Of a DNA stretch of 36,812 nt, positions 1-7,700 are shown piece by piece. Under the pieces are notes generated by a model that was not told the origin of the DNA, did no database searches, and saw nothing but the letters and a program-made list of their open reading frames with translations. The DNA is from Deltaproteobacteria bacterium. GTDB taxonomy: Bacteria > Desulfobacterota > Desulfobaccia > Desulfobaccales > 0-14-0-80-60-11. Position 1 is the first letter of the stretch, and every line of letters begins with the position of its first letter. The position numbers were made by a program, and so were the translations under genes. Where the stretch lies: NCBI GenBank assembly GCA_003599195.1, contig QZIZ01000003.1, forward strand, positions 1-36,812, written 5' to 3'.

Positions 1-1
1 C

Positions 2-718
2 TGGGCGCCCTGGGCCTTCCCCGCGGTATTGGCGGCGGGGGGCCTGGCTGCCGCGGTGGCCGGGCTGGTGGTGGCCTTTCCGTCGTTTCGCACCCGGGGG
101 GATTACCTGGCCATCGTCACCCTGGCCTTCAACATGATCGTCAAGAGCGTCCTGGAGAACCTGGAAGTTTTAGGCGGCCCCCGGGGCTTCCTGGGCATGC
201 CCCGCCTCACCGATCTCTTCTGGGTGACCGCCTGGGTGCTGATTACCCTGTTGGTGTTGCGCCGGGTGATTAATTCCAACTTCGGCCGGGGCATCATGGC
301 GGTGCGGGAAGACGAAGTGGCGGCCAACCTCACCGGGGTGGACACCCGGCGCATCAAGCTCTACGCCTTTCTCATCTCCGCGTTTTTCGCGGGGGTGGCC
401 GGCGGGCTGTTCGCCCACCTGCTCCAGTTCATCAACCCCCGGAGTTTCTCTATTCTAAAATCCACGGACATGCTGGTCATGGTCTATCTGGGAGGCGTGG
501 GCAGCCTCACCGGGTCGCTCCTGGGGGCCGCGATTTTTACCGTGCTCATGGAAATCCTGCGGCCCCTGGGCCTCTGGCGCTGGGTGGTGGGGCCGCTGCT
601 GCTGGTGCTCTTGATGATCTTCAGGCCCCAGGGGATTATGGGGTTTAGGGAATGGAAGTGGTTGAGGGAAGGTAGTTCGAGGAGAGGCGAAGGGACTTCG
701 GCAGCCGGTAATCAGTGA
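2..718 (+). CDS. livM: Branched-chain amino acid ABC transporter permease LivM (5' truncated by window)
   Basis: This is the C-terminal part of an inner-membrane permease of the LIV-type importer. The reading frame is open from base 2, so the start lies outside the window. The family signature FRTRGDYLAIVTLAF is at the N-terminal end of the visible part. Several hydrophobic segments follow (for example VLITLLVLRRV, LYAFLISAFFAGVAGGLF and the C-terminal WVVGPLLLVLLMIF), together with the EAA-like cytoplasmic loop GIMAVREDEVAANLTGVD. LivM pairs with LivH and the ATPases LivG and LivF, which follow directly. The last residues (about GTSAAGNQ) are unlike the family and are partly encoded by the intergenic heptamer repeat at 709-771, which also supplies the TGA stop. 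The family assignment is firm. The substrate (Leu/Ile/Val versus a related compound such as urea or another amino acid) cannot be decided here. Confidence 0.95.
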   Translation, partial: WAPWAFPAVLAAGGLAAAVAGLVVAFPSFRTRGDYLAIVTLAFNMIVKSVLENLEVLGGPRGFLGMPRLTDLFWVTAWVLITLLVLRRVINSNFGRGIMAVREDEVAANLTGVDTRRIKLYAFLISAFFAGVAGGLFAHLLQFINPRSFSILKSTDMLVMVYLGGVGSLTGSLLGAAIFTVLMEILRPLGLWRWVVGPLLLVLLMIFRPQGIMGFREWKWLREGSSRRGEGTSAAGNQ

Positions 719-771
719 TCAGTATTTTTCTTTTACTGATCACTGATCACTGATCACTGATTACTGATCAC
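709..771. repeat. Inverted heptamer array (TCAG type), livM-livG gap
   Basis: The left arm holds two TAATCAG/TGATCAG units. The right arm holds five CTGATCA-type units (736-770) in perfect 7-bp phase. The arms are complementary around a T-rich loop and would form a hairpin. The left arm overlaps the livM stop codon. Confidence 0.9.
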
Positions 772-811
772 TTCCCCCGGCGCCTGATTATCATCTCCCT
801 AAAAAAAACTT

Positions 812-1630
812 ATGCCACTATTAGAAATCACCGGCCTCTCCCACAACTTCGGGGGCTTGCGCGCGGTCTTCGAATTTTCCCTGGAAGTGGAAGCAGGCGA
901 ACTCGCGGGTCTCATCGGTCCCAACGGCGCGGGCAAGACCACCATCTTCAACCTGATCACCGGCTTGTTCAAGGTGAGCCGGGGGACCATCAAGTTTCAG
1001 GGGGAGGACATCAGCCGCTGGCCCAGCCACCGCATCAGCGCCGCGGGCATTGCCCGCACTTTCCAGAACATCCGGCTTTTTAAGGAATTGAGCGTCCTGG
1101 ACAACGTGCGCCTGGGGGCCTTTGGACAGCATGGGTATGGTCTCCTGGACGCGGTGGGGCGCAGCGGGAAATTTAAACAGGAAGAAGAGCGGCAGCGACA
1201 GCGGGCCTATGAGCTGTTGGCCCGCTTTAATTTAACGCCCTACGCCGACATGCCCGCCTGGAATCTGCCCTACGGCGAGCAGCGCCGGGTGGAGATGGCC
1301 CGGGCCCTGATCAGCGGCCCCAAGCTGCTGCTCCTGGACGAACCCGCGGCTGGCATGAACCAGAGCGAAGCCCAGGACCTGATCCGGGTCATCCGGGAAA
1401 TTAAAGAGGAATTTTCCCTGACCATCATCCTAATCGAGCACCAGATGCGGGTGGTGATGAATCTGTGCCAATGGGTCAAGGTGCTGGACTTCGGGGAGAC
1501 CATCGCCGCCGGCGCCCCCCGGGAAATCCATCAACACCCCGCAGTGCTGGCGGCCTATTTGGGTAAGGATGGGGCGTTGGCAGAGGAAGCGCCGGAAAAG
1601 GCCGTAGTCAAGTCTGCGACTGTAAAATAA
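812..1630 (+). CDS. livG: Branched-chain amino acid ABC transporter ATP-binding protein LivG
   Basis: This is a cytoplasmic ATPase subunit of the LIV importer, 272 aa. Walker A is GPNGAGKT at residues 36-43, followed by the Q-loop region ARTFQNIRLF. The signature is the LivG-type LPYGEQRRVEMARAL instead of LSGGQ. Walker B is LLLLDEPAAGM, with a switch histidine in LIEHQM. The C-terminal DFGETIAAGAPREI(H) tail is typical of LivG. It follows livM by about 90 bp that contains a heptamer array. No Shine-Dalgarno sequence is visible before the ATG, where the upstream bases are a run of A, but the start matches the family N-terminus. The last 20 or so residues (EEAPEKAVVKSATVK) are a non-conserved extension. 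It works as a heterodimer with LivF. Confidence 0.96.
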   Translation: MPLLEITGLSHNFGGLRAVFEFSLEVEAGELAGLIGPNGAGKTTIFNLITGLFKVSRGTIKFQGEDISRWPSHRISAAGIARTFQNIRLFKELSVLDNVRLGAFGQHGYGLLDAVGRSGKFKQEEERQRQRAYELLARFNLTPYADMPAWNLPYGEQRRVEMARALISGPKLLLLDEPAAGMNQSEAQDLIRVIREIKEEFSLTIILIEHQMRVVMNLCQWVKVLDFGETIAAGAPREIHQHPAVLAAYLGKDGALAEEAPEKAVVKSATVK

Positions 1631-1859
1631 TAAAGGGGAAAAAGGGGAAGCGGGGAAAAGGAAAAAGGACCTCTTGCAAAATTCTTCATTTTCTAAGAAT
1701 TGTCAATAATAGGGAGCGCAGCGACCGAAAAATCCCCTTCCCCTTCGAGGTGGGAGGGTTATTGTGGGGGTGGCGTCTTTCGGGCCAATTACAGCCTGTT
1801 GGCCAAGACGTCCCCCTCACCTAAAAAAGCTGATAGCTGACCGCTGAAAGCTGATAGCC
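1631..1859. other. livG-livF intergenic region with palindrome
   Basis: No gene is seen. A hairpin lies at 1766-1816: GGCCAA (1783-1788) pairs with TTGGCC (1799-1804), flanked by GTCTT (1775-1779) pairing with AAGAC (1805-1809) and an outer run of G pairing with a run of C. No T-run follows, so it looks like a dispersed palindromic repeat rather than a terminator. A heptamer array follows it. Confidence 0.6.
1828..1858. repeat. Heptamer array (AGCTGAT type) abutting the livF start
   Basis: Four 7-bp units (AGCTGAT, AGCTGAC and variants) end one base before the livF ATG at 1860. They occupy the place where a ribosome binding site would normally lie. Confidence 0.88.
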
Positions 1860-2567
1860 ATGAACCTACTGGAAGTAACCGGCCTCTGGATCGCCTACGA
1901 CCGCATCAACGCGGTGCGCGGGGTCTCTTTTGCCGTGGGCGAAGGGGAGATCGTCACCTTGATCGGCGCCAACGGCGCGGGCAAGTCCACCATTTTGCGG
2001 GCCATTTCCGGGCTGCTGCCCGCGGCCAAAGGGTCCATCACCTTTGCCGGGGAAGACCTCCTTAACCTGCCGGCCCATCTCCGGGCCCAGAAAGGCATTG
2101 CCCACGTGCCGGAAGGCCGGGGGATCTTCGGCAACCTCACGGTCCTGGAGAACCTGCGCCTCGCGGCCTATGCCCGCAAAGACACCGGAATTAACGAGGA
2201 CCTGGAAGAGGTCTTCCGGCTTTTCCCCAGGCTGCACGAAAGAAGGCAGCAGTGGGGCAACACCCTGTCCGGCGGCGAGCAGCAGATGCTGGCCGTGGGC
2301 CGGGCCTTAATGAGCCGGGGCCGGCTGCTGCTGTTGGACGAGCCTTCCATGGGCCTGGCCCCCATGCTGGTCCGGGAGATCTTTAAGGTGATCAAACGCC
2401 TCAACCAGCAAGGGGCCACCATCCTGCTGGTGGAGCAAAACGCCAACCTGGCCCTGGAAGTGGCCCACCGGGCCTATATCCTGGAAACCGGGGAGATTTC
2501 CCTCTCCGGCCCCAGCGGGGAGCTGAAACATCATCCCCAGGTGGTGGAGGCGTACCTGGGGGGATAA
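1860..2567 (+). CDS. livF: Branched-chain amino acid ABC transporter ATP-binding protein LivF
   Basis: This is the second cytoplasmic ATPase subunit of the LIV importer, 235 aa and the usual length. Walker A is GANGAGKS at residues 36-43. The characteristic LivF segment VPEGRGIFGNLTVLENLRLAAY is present. The signature is LSGGEQQMLAVGRALMSRG, Walker B is LLLLDEPSMGLAP, and the switch region is LLVEQN. It is separated from livG by about 230 bp of repeat-rich DNA, so the operon is not tightly packed. The ATG matches the family N-terminus (LLEVTGLWIAYD). The region just upstream is a heptamer array with no recognisable Shine-Dalgarno sequence, so translation may be weak or use another signal. Confidence 0.97.
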   Translation: MNLLEVTGLWIAYDRINAVRGVSFAVGEGEIVTLIGANGAGKSTILRAISGLLPAAKGSITFAGEDLLNLPAHLRAQKGIAHVPEGRGIFGNLTVLENLRLAAYARKDTGINEDLEEVFRLFPRLHERRQQWGNTLSGGEQQMLAVGRALMSRGRLLLLDEPSMGLAPMLVREIFKVIKRLNQQGATILLVEQNANLALEVAHRAYILETGEISLSGPSGELKHHPQVVEAYLGG

Positions 2568-2570
2568 AGA

Positions 2571-2772
2571 AGCTGTCAGCTATCAGCGGTCAGCGGTCAG
2601 CTTAAAAACCTAACCACAGAGGCACAGAGAACACAGAGTTACACAGAGTAAAAATTTGCCCATGGCGCAAAGCGCCATGTGGCAAAAATTTATTTCTCTG
2701 TGAACCTCTGTGACCTCTGTGTCTCTGTGGTTAATTTTTTGCTAAAGCTGACCGCTGAAAGCTGAAAGCTTT
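2571..2772. repeat. Nested palindrome between livF and the phage-type cluster
   Basis: Three layers are nested. The outer arms are inverted heptamer arrays of the AGCGGTC/AGCTGAC type (2571-2603 and 2745-2772). The middle arms are arrays built on CACAGAG (left, about 2611-2650) and CTCTGTG (right, about 2694-2731). The core is an inverted CATGGCGC/GCGCCATG pair around AAA near 2661-2680, flanked by complementary AAAATTT-containing segments. The whole could fold into a stem of about 100 bp. It lies between convergent transcription units, where it might also terminate transcription. Confidence 0.9.
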
Positions 2773-2774
2773 AC

Positions 2775-3038
2775 TCATCTCACCACCCTGCCCCGCACAT
2801 CATGGGCGTGATGATTCACCGCCTGCCACAGGTCCTGGTGTTCGATTTCGTGTTCGAAACGGCCAAGGAAACGCTCCCCCAGCTCCTGGCGGCAATCGCA
2901 GCAGAGCCGGTGGAGTTCGTCCAGCTTCTTCTCCATGCGGGTCAGGAGCCGCCAGAGGAGGAAGGCGCTCACCCCGGCGAATACCCCCACCAGTGAGACC
3001 AGAGTTCCTGTATGCTCTCCCAAATCCTGGTAGCCCAT
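2775..3038 (-). CDS. Small membrane-anchored phage-type protein (holin/XhlA-like layout)
   Basis: This is an 87-aa protein and the last gene of the minus-strand cluster. A short N-terminus is followed by one hydrophobic segment (TLVSLVGVFAGVSAFLLW). A charged, probably coiled-coil stretch with a CCDC cysteine cluster (RLCCDCRQELGERF) comes next, then a His-rich tail. One membrane segment with a soluble helix is the layout of small phage lysis or tail-end proteins such as XhlA or DUF2730-type. I do not recognise a specific family. A good ribosome binding site (AAGGGA) precedes the ATG. It follows another small hydrophobic gene, making a plausible pair of membrane proteins at the end of the late module. 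No endolysin accompanies them. Confidence 0.7.
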   Translation of the reverse strand: MGYQDLGEHTGTLVSLVGVFAGVSAFLLWRLLTRMEKKLDELHRLCCDCRQELGERFLGRFEHEIEHQDLWQAVNHHAHDVRGRVVR

Positions 3039-3056
3039 ATGTCCCTTATTCTTCTA

Positions 3057-3087
3057 CCGAAAACCGAAAACTGAAAACCGAAAACCG
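3057..3087. repeat. Heptamer array (CCGAAAA type)
   Basis: Four 7-bp units (CCGAAAA, CTGAAAA) in phase lie in the gap between the two small membrane-protein genes. Confidence 0.88.
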
Positions 3088-3090
3088 CCT

Positions 3091-3252
3091 TTAAGACTTG
3101 GCCACTCCAGCCCGCAGGGCCGCCAGGCCCATGGCCCCGGCCAGCCCCAGGATCAGGTCGTATTGGCTCTGGTCGATCCAGCCCACGCCCCTGGCAAAAG
3201 TGGCCAGGGCCAACAGCGCCGCGCTGATGTAAGTCTTTTTTCCGGCAAGCAT
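3091..3252 (-). CDS. 53-aa hydrophobic small protein (holin-like)
   Basis: This short gene encodes 53 aa beginning MLAGKKTYISAALLALATFA and ending in AALRAGVAKS. It has two hydrophobic stretches (ISAALLALATFA and LILGLAGAMGLAALRAG) joined by a short polar linker containing IDQSQYD. That is the two-helix layout of small phage holins and of the common late-module protein with a K-T-Y-I-x-A motif. The ribosome binding site GGGAG lies 5 bases before the chosen ATG. An in-frame ATG 12 bases upstream is possible but badly spaced. It lies between the fibre-like gene at 3520 and the membrane protein at 2775, all on the minus strand. The holin role is inferred from size, hydrophobicity and position. 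Confidence 0.75.
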   Translation of the reverse strand: MLAGKKTYISAALLALATFARGVGWIDQSQYDLILGLAGAMGLAALRAGVAKS

Positions 3253-3297
3253 CTTATCTCCCATAATCCTTTGACAGTCATTCCTGCCTCGAAAAGT

Positions 3298-3440
3298 AGT
3301 CAGTGGTCAGTGGCCAGTGGTCAGTAAAAAAACAAGGTATGCCTGGTAGTTACTCCCTCTCCCCCCGCCCTAGGGACTTCCTTTCCCCCATCCGCTAACT
3401 GGCGGGGGGAGAGGGCTGGGGTGAGGGGGGCAGGCTTTTC
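3298..3440. repeat. Composite repeat copy 1: heptamers plus CCCTCTCCC/GGGAGAGGG palindrome
   Basis: Four TCAG/CCAG-type heptamers (3298-3325) lead into an A-run and then an inverted element CCCTCTCCCCCCGCC...GGCGGGGGGAGAGGG ending in GGGGTGAGGGGG. A second copy with the same parts in the same order lies at 19452-19595. The rest of the gap 3253-3519 holds no gene. Confidence 0.88.
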
Positions 3441-3479
3441 CTAATTTGCAAGAAGTCATTGATAATCCGAGGAATTTAA

Positions 3480-3514
3480 CTAAAAACTAAAAACTAAAAA
3501 CCAAAAACTATAAA
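3480..3514. repeat. Heptamer array (CTAAAAA type)
   Basis: Five units of CTAAAAA/CCAAAAA type in 7-bp phase lie just beyond the stop of the gene at 3520. The same unit type recurs at 36480-36509. Confidence 0.88.
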
Positions 3515-3519
3515 CAGCA

Positions 3520-4575
3520 CTACTCCTCCCACCCCGTAACCTTCACCACCTGATTGGCGGTGTTTTCGTTATTCAGATAAAGCTTACTCCCTTCCAGCAG
3601 CCGGCAGCTGAAAGGCACGGCCCCCCGCTGCCCCTGGAAATCGCCGGCAGGAGGGGCGGCATGAAGGAGCAGAGCGGGATTGCTGCCGTCATAGGACACG
3701 GCCAGTTTCAGGTCATAGCCTGACAGGGCCGCGGCGAATCCCTTAAAAAGCCGGGCGGTGGGAGGCGCGAGCAGCCCCAGATCAAACAGGGTGTAGCCGT
3801 TAATCGCGCCGGACGCGGCCTGCCTGGGGATGACAAAAGTGAATTGCCTCCCTTCCTGGTAAAAAGGGACCAGGTGGCTGTCGCTGCCGTTTAAAACCAT
3901 TCCCAGGTAGCGGAAATTGGTATTGGGCAGGACGCTGAACCAATCCCCCTGGGCCAGGGTCAGTGCCGCGCCCCCATAAGTAACGCTGCCCGCAGTGCCG
4001 TTATCGGCATTGTTGGCGGTAATCACCCGCACCAGGCCCCGGGATGGGCCGGAGAGCACCAGGATCTTGCCGTCCGCCAGTTCGTTGGCAGCCAGGCCGT
4101 AGCCGATGTCCCCTGTATTGCCGTTATTCCTCAAGGTGATGATCTGGGTCGTCTGGGAGGAGACCCTGAGCAGCGGCATGGCCTTGAGGCTGAAGCTGGT
4201 GTCGCTCGGGCCTGCCAGGGCATAAACGCAGTACCACTGATCGGCCTTCTCCGTGCCCCAGAGGCTCCCGGAAGTGGCGAAATTAAGGGTCAGAGATGTG
4301 GAATTCTCCCGGTAGCGCCCGTCCGACAGCCCGCCTGAGACCCATTGCCCCGGATGCAGCGGCGAGGGAAAGCCGCAGAGCAGCGCCCGGGCCCTGCAGT
4401 CCCCGGTGGCGTTGACCCGGATATTCGCCTGGTCCACGTATTCCAAAGGCGGGGCCTGGGCCAACTGGAAACCTTCCAGCACTGCTAGCTCGATCTTTTC
4501 GAAGTCGCTTTTCAGAATTACCTGGCGGCCCGTGCCGGTCGCCCACTTGGCCTGGGGAAGGTGGATTAGGGACAT
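3520..4575 (-). CDS. Phage-type tail fibre/tip accessory protein, unknown family
   Basis: This is a 351-aa protein directly downstream of the giant tail tip gene. Composition is beta-rich with many Gly, Ser, Asn and aromatic residues, for example NFATSGSLWGTEKADQWYCVYAL and TTQIITLRNNGNTGDIGYGL. There is no signal peptide or membrane segment. It suggests an extracellular structural protein such as a tail fibre, spike or tip accessory. The ribosome binding site GAGG lies 8 bases before the ATG. In siphophage-type late modules the genes after the tail tip usually encode receptor-binding or accessory fibres, which is why I assign it so. I recognise no family motif. Confidence 0.65.
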   Translation of the reverse strand: MSLIHLPQAKWATGTGRQVILKSDFEKIELAVLEGFQLAQAPPLEYVDQANIRVNATGDCRARALLCGFPSPLHPGQWVSGGLSDGRYRENSTSLTLNFATSGSLWGTEKADQWYCVYALAGPSDTSFSLKAMPLLRVSSQTTQIITLRNNGNTGDIGYGLAANELADGKILVLSGPSRGLVRVITANNADNGTAGSVTYGGAALTLAQGDWFSVLPNTNFRYLGMVLNGSDSHLVPFYQEGRQFTFVIPRQAASGAINGYTLFDLGLLAPPTARLFKGFAAALSGYDLKLAVSYDGSNPALLLHAAPPAGDFQGQRGAVPFSCRLLEGSKLYLNNENTANQVVKVTGWEE

Positions 4576-4624
4576 GGGATAACCTCGCTTGGTTTAGATT
4601 TTCAGATGTCTATGGGGAAAATAG

Positions 4625-4693
4625 TGATCAGTAATCAGTGATCAGTAATCAGTGGCCATATCTACTGATCACTGATCACTGATGACTGATTAC
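4625..4693. repeat. Inverted heptamer array (TCAG type)
   Basis: Four TGATCAG/TAATCAG units (4625-4652) are followed after a short spacer by four CTGATCA-type units (4665-4692). The arms are complementary and form a hairpin between two tail genes. Confidence 0.9.
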
Positions 4694-4706
4694 TTTCCTT
4701 CCCCGA

Positions 4707-7700
4707 TTATCCGCCATAAGCCCGGTACTGCCAGTTGGCGTCATAATAACTATCCTGGTCGATGGCATGGTTATCGTAATCCGTGCCGGCCGCGTTCACG
4801 GCCCAGGCCCCGGTGCGGTTCAGCGGCCTGCTTAAGGTCAGGCGGGTGGTGCGGCGTCCCAGGTCCAGGTCTTTGCCGATTACGGTGAATTCCTCCCGCT
4901 TAAGACCGTGAAAATCGGAGGTCACGGCCAACGAATCCCCCAACTCGATCCTGGCGCCTTCCAGCCACGTCTCGGCAATCGCCAGTTCCCAGGGCTGGGA
5001 CAGGCGTTGCAGCAGGCGGAAGGCCAGCAGTTGCGCCACTTTCGGGTTCTCCAGGATCACCGGCCGGCCGTAGCGGCAATCCAGGTCCGCGGCCTCCTCC
5101 CCCCAGGTGGCGATGGCCGCCTCATCCCGGGCTTCGGCGTAACTGCCGTTGTTGCGGTCATAGTCGGCGTAACGCAGGCGCACCAGATTCTTTATCCCCT
5201 CCAGGTCGTAGTTCATAGTCAGGGAGCGGAGCTGCCCGGGGGCCAATTCCGCCAGGTTGTCCAGGAGGATGAAGCGGAGCAACCGCTCAAACCAGACCCA
5301 ATCGCCACCATGTTTGGCGTATTCCAGGGCCGCGCCCAGCATCAGAGCCACCCCTTCGAGCGACCCCATCTGCTGCATGAGGAGGTAATGGGGGGCGTAG
5401 TCCCAGGCGTCCGCGGCCTCGGTATAGGAAAAAGGAATGAAATCGGCGTTGAGGACATTGGGTTTGCCGTCCCCCGTGTGATCGAAGACCCAGGCAAAGA
5501 GGTCCTCAAAGTAGGCCGCATCCTGGGAAGTGGCCGGAAAGGCATGGGCCTGGCCCGCCGCGCCGTTTACCGCCAGGCCGCAGGCCTGGAGGATCAGGCC
5601 GGTCATCCAGGCATAGTGGTAATCGCTTTGATACCCGCCATAGTCCTTATCTCCCCGGTTTTCCCGGAGATCGTCCAGGAGACGCCGGGCCAGGGTTCCG
5701 GCGCGGTCATCGCCGTTGCGCAGGAAGACGTAAAGACATCCCAAAATCAGGGACGCGGCCATGCCCGGGTCATAGCCGGGGCCGTAAGAAAAGCCGTATT
5801 CCGAGAAATTCTGGGGAAATTTCCACCCCGGGCCGTCCGGTTGGACAAACAGATCCAGCCAGCCAAGCCAGTGCTCCAGGATAGCCCAGGCCTGGGGGTC
5901 GTTGCTGACGAAGAAATACTGGGCCAGGCGCATGAAGGACCAGTACTGGCCCAGGCCGTAGCCTACCTCCGGGTAGGCGCTGCCGTTCACCGATCCCTGG
6001 ATTATGCCCCAGGTGTTTTGGTACTCTTCCGGCAACAGCAGCCGGCGCTCGTACTTAAAGCAGTCCAGGGAAAAGACCCCGCCGGAGCCGAGATTGAGGT
6101 ACGCGGTATTGTTAATGCCGTTTCCGGCAGCCAGATTGTTGTTCCCCAAGAGCGCGCCGTCTTTGACTTTATAAATCCTGCCTTCTCCCGGGGACACCAT
6201 CCAGGTGAGCAGATGCCAATTGCCGTCCAACACCCCCGGGATATCGGCGTAGGAATCCCCGGCGCTGGTGGTCACTTTCAACTGGAGCGCGGTGTTTCCC
6301 GCCTCCTTGGTCTGGATCACCCAGCCGTCCGCGGCCATTTTGTCCGCCAGCCAGAGCCAGCCGCTCCCCTGGGGCGATCCTTTGATGGCCAGGGTGATGG
6401 AAAAGGGGTCCAGACCCGGCTCGAATAGAGAATTGCTGGCCAGGCTGGCGTGGGCCGCGCCGTCGAAACTCAACGCGGTATTCCCCGGCTGGCAGACGCC
6501 GGGGACGTAGGCGGGGCTGCCGCTGCTCCACCACAGGGTGTGGCCGCGGCCGGAGGCGTCGGTGAGGCTCTCGTTAAAGTGCCAGGTCCCGCTCACCAGG
6601 CCGTAATTGCGGTATTTGGGCCACCAAGAGAAATTGGTGAAATCCTCCTCGCCGCAAAGGGCGATGTTTTCCACATCGTTTCTGGTGTGCACGGGCAGGA
6701 TGGGGCCTTTAATTCCGCCATAGCGCAGGTGAAATTCATCCTGCGCGTCCCGGTGCAGGTTGAGGTAATTCTGGGCCAGGTTCAGAGCCCCCGTTAAATA
6801 GGGGGCCAAAGGCTGGGCGTAATGCACCGGGGTGGGGCCGCGCCAGGGGTTCAGGCCGTAAGGAGTGAGAGAAATGGCCAGCCGGGGGGCGAAAGGGTAG
6901 GGGTCCTCGGCCTCTAGATTGAGGCTGACCTCGTCCAGCCACCACTCATGGTTCGGCAGGCCCTGGGCTTCCATCTTGAATTCCAGGACCCGGAGGCGCT
7001 CTGCCCCGGCAAAGGTGAGGTGGTCCCCAAACTTGAGGTCTGTAAGATAAAGAACGCCATTGCTGGTAGGGGAGGAGGGCATGCCCACCTCCACCATCTG
7101 GAGGGGGTGGGTCAGGGGGTGGCTGCCCCAATCCAGGTTCATGTCCCCCAGGTCCACCGTCATCCGCTGCCAGGAGTTGACCTGGACGTTGACGTCTTTA
7201 TAAAAATAGCTCTCCCGGGCGTCCTTGACCTTCACCCGCAGATTCAGGTAGTTGTACCCGGAAACCACCGGCTTGATGAGGAAATTAACCTGGGTCTGCC
7301 CGCTGGAATCGCAGCGCCCGGGGTCGATCCCCGCCCATGCGCCCCAGCCCGTGGCCTGGGGGGAGAGGTCCCAGGTCACCTGCAAGGGGGTATAAAAAGT
7401 CTCCCCCCCGAACTCCAGGAATTCCTCACGGTCGCAGATGGTGATGTCGCTGTCGTCCGGCGCACCCGCGGCGTACCAGGATCCCCACATGGCCCGCACC
7501 CGGTCGCCGTCATGGATGATATTGTCCCGCCGCCAGAACTGGCCAAAGGTCAGTTCAAATTCCGCGGTCTCCGGGTATCGATCCGGGAGGGCGTGTACAA
7601 ATGTATGCTGCGGTCCCCAGGGGTCCGGATCATCGGCAGTAGAATCATTGAGGCACACCAGCAGGCGCCGGGGCCAGACTTCCGGCTCCCCGGCCCAGAA

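Noticed and set aside
4908-6428. Long plus-strand reading frame of 506 aa
   Set aside because: It lies wholly antisense to the giant tail protein, has no domain motifs, and reflects high GC codon bias.
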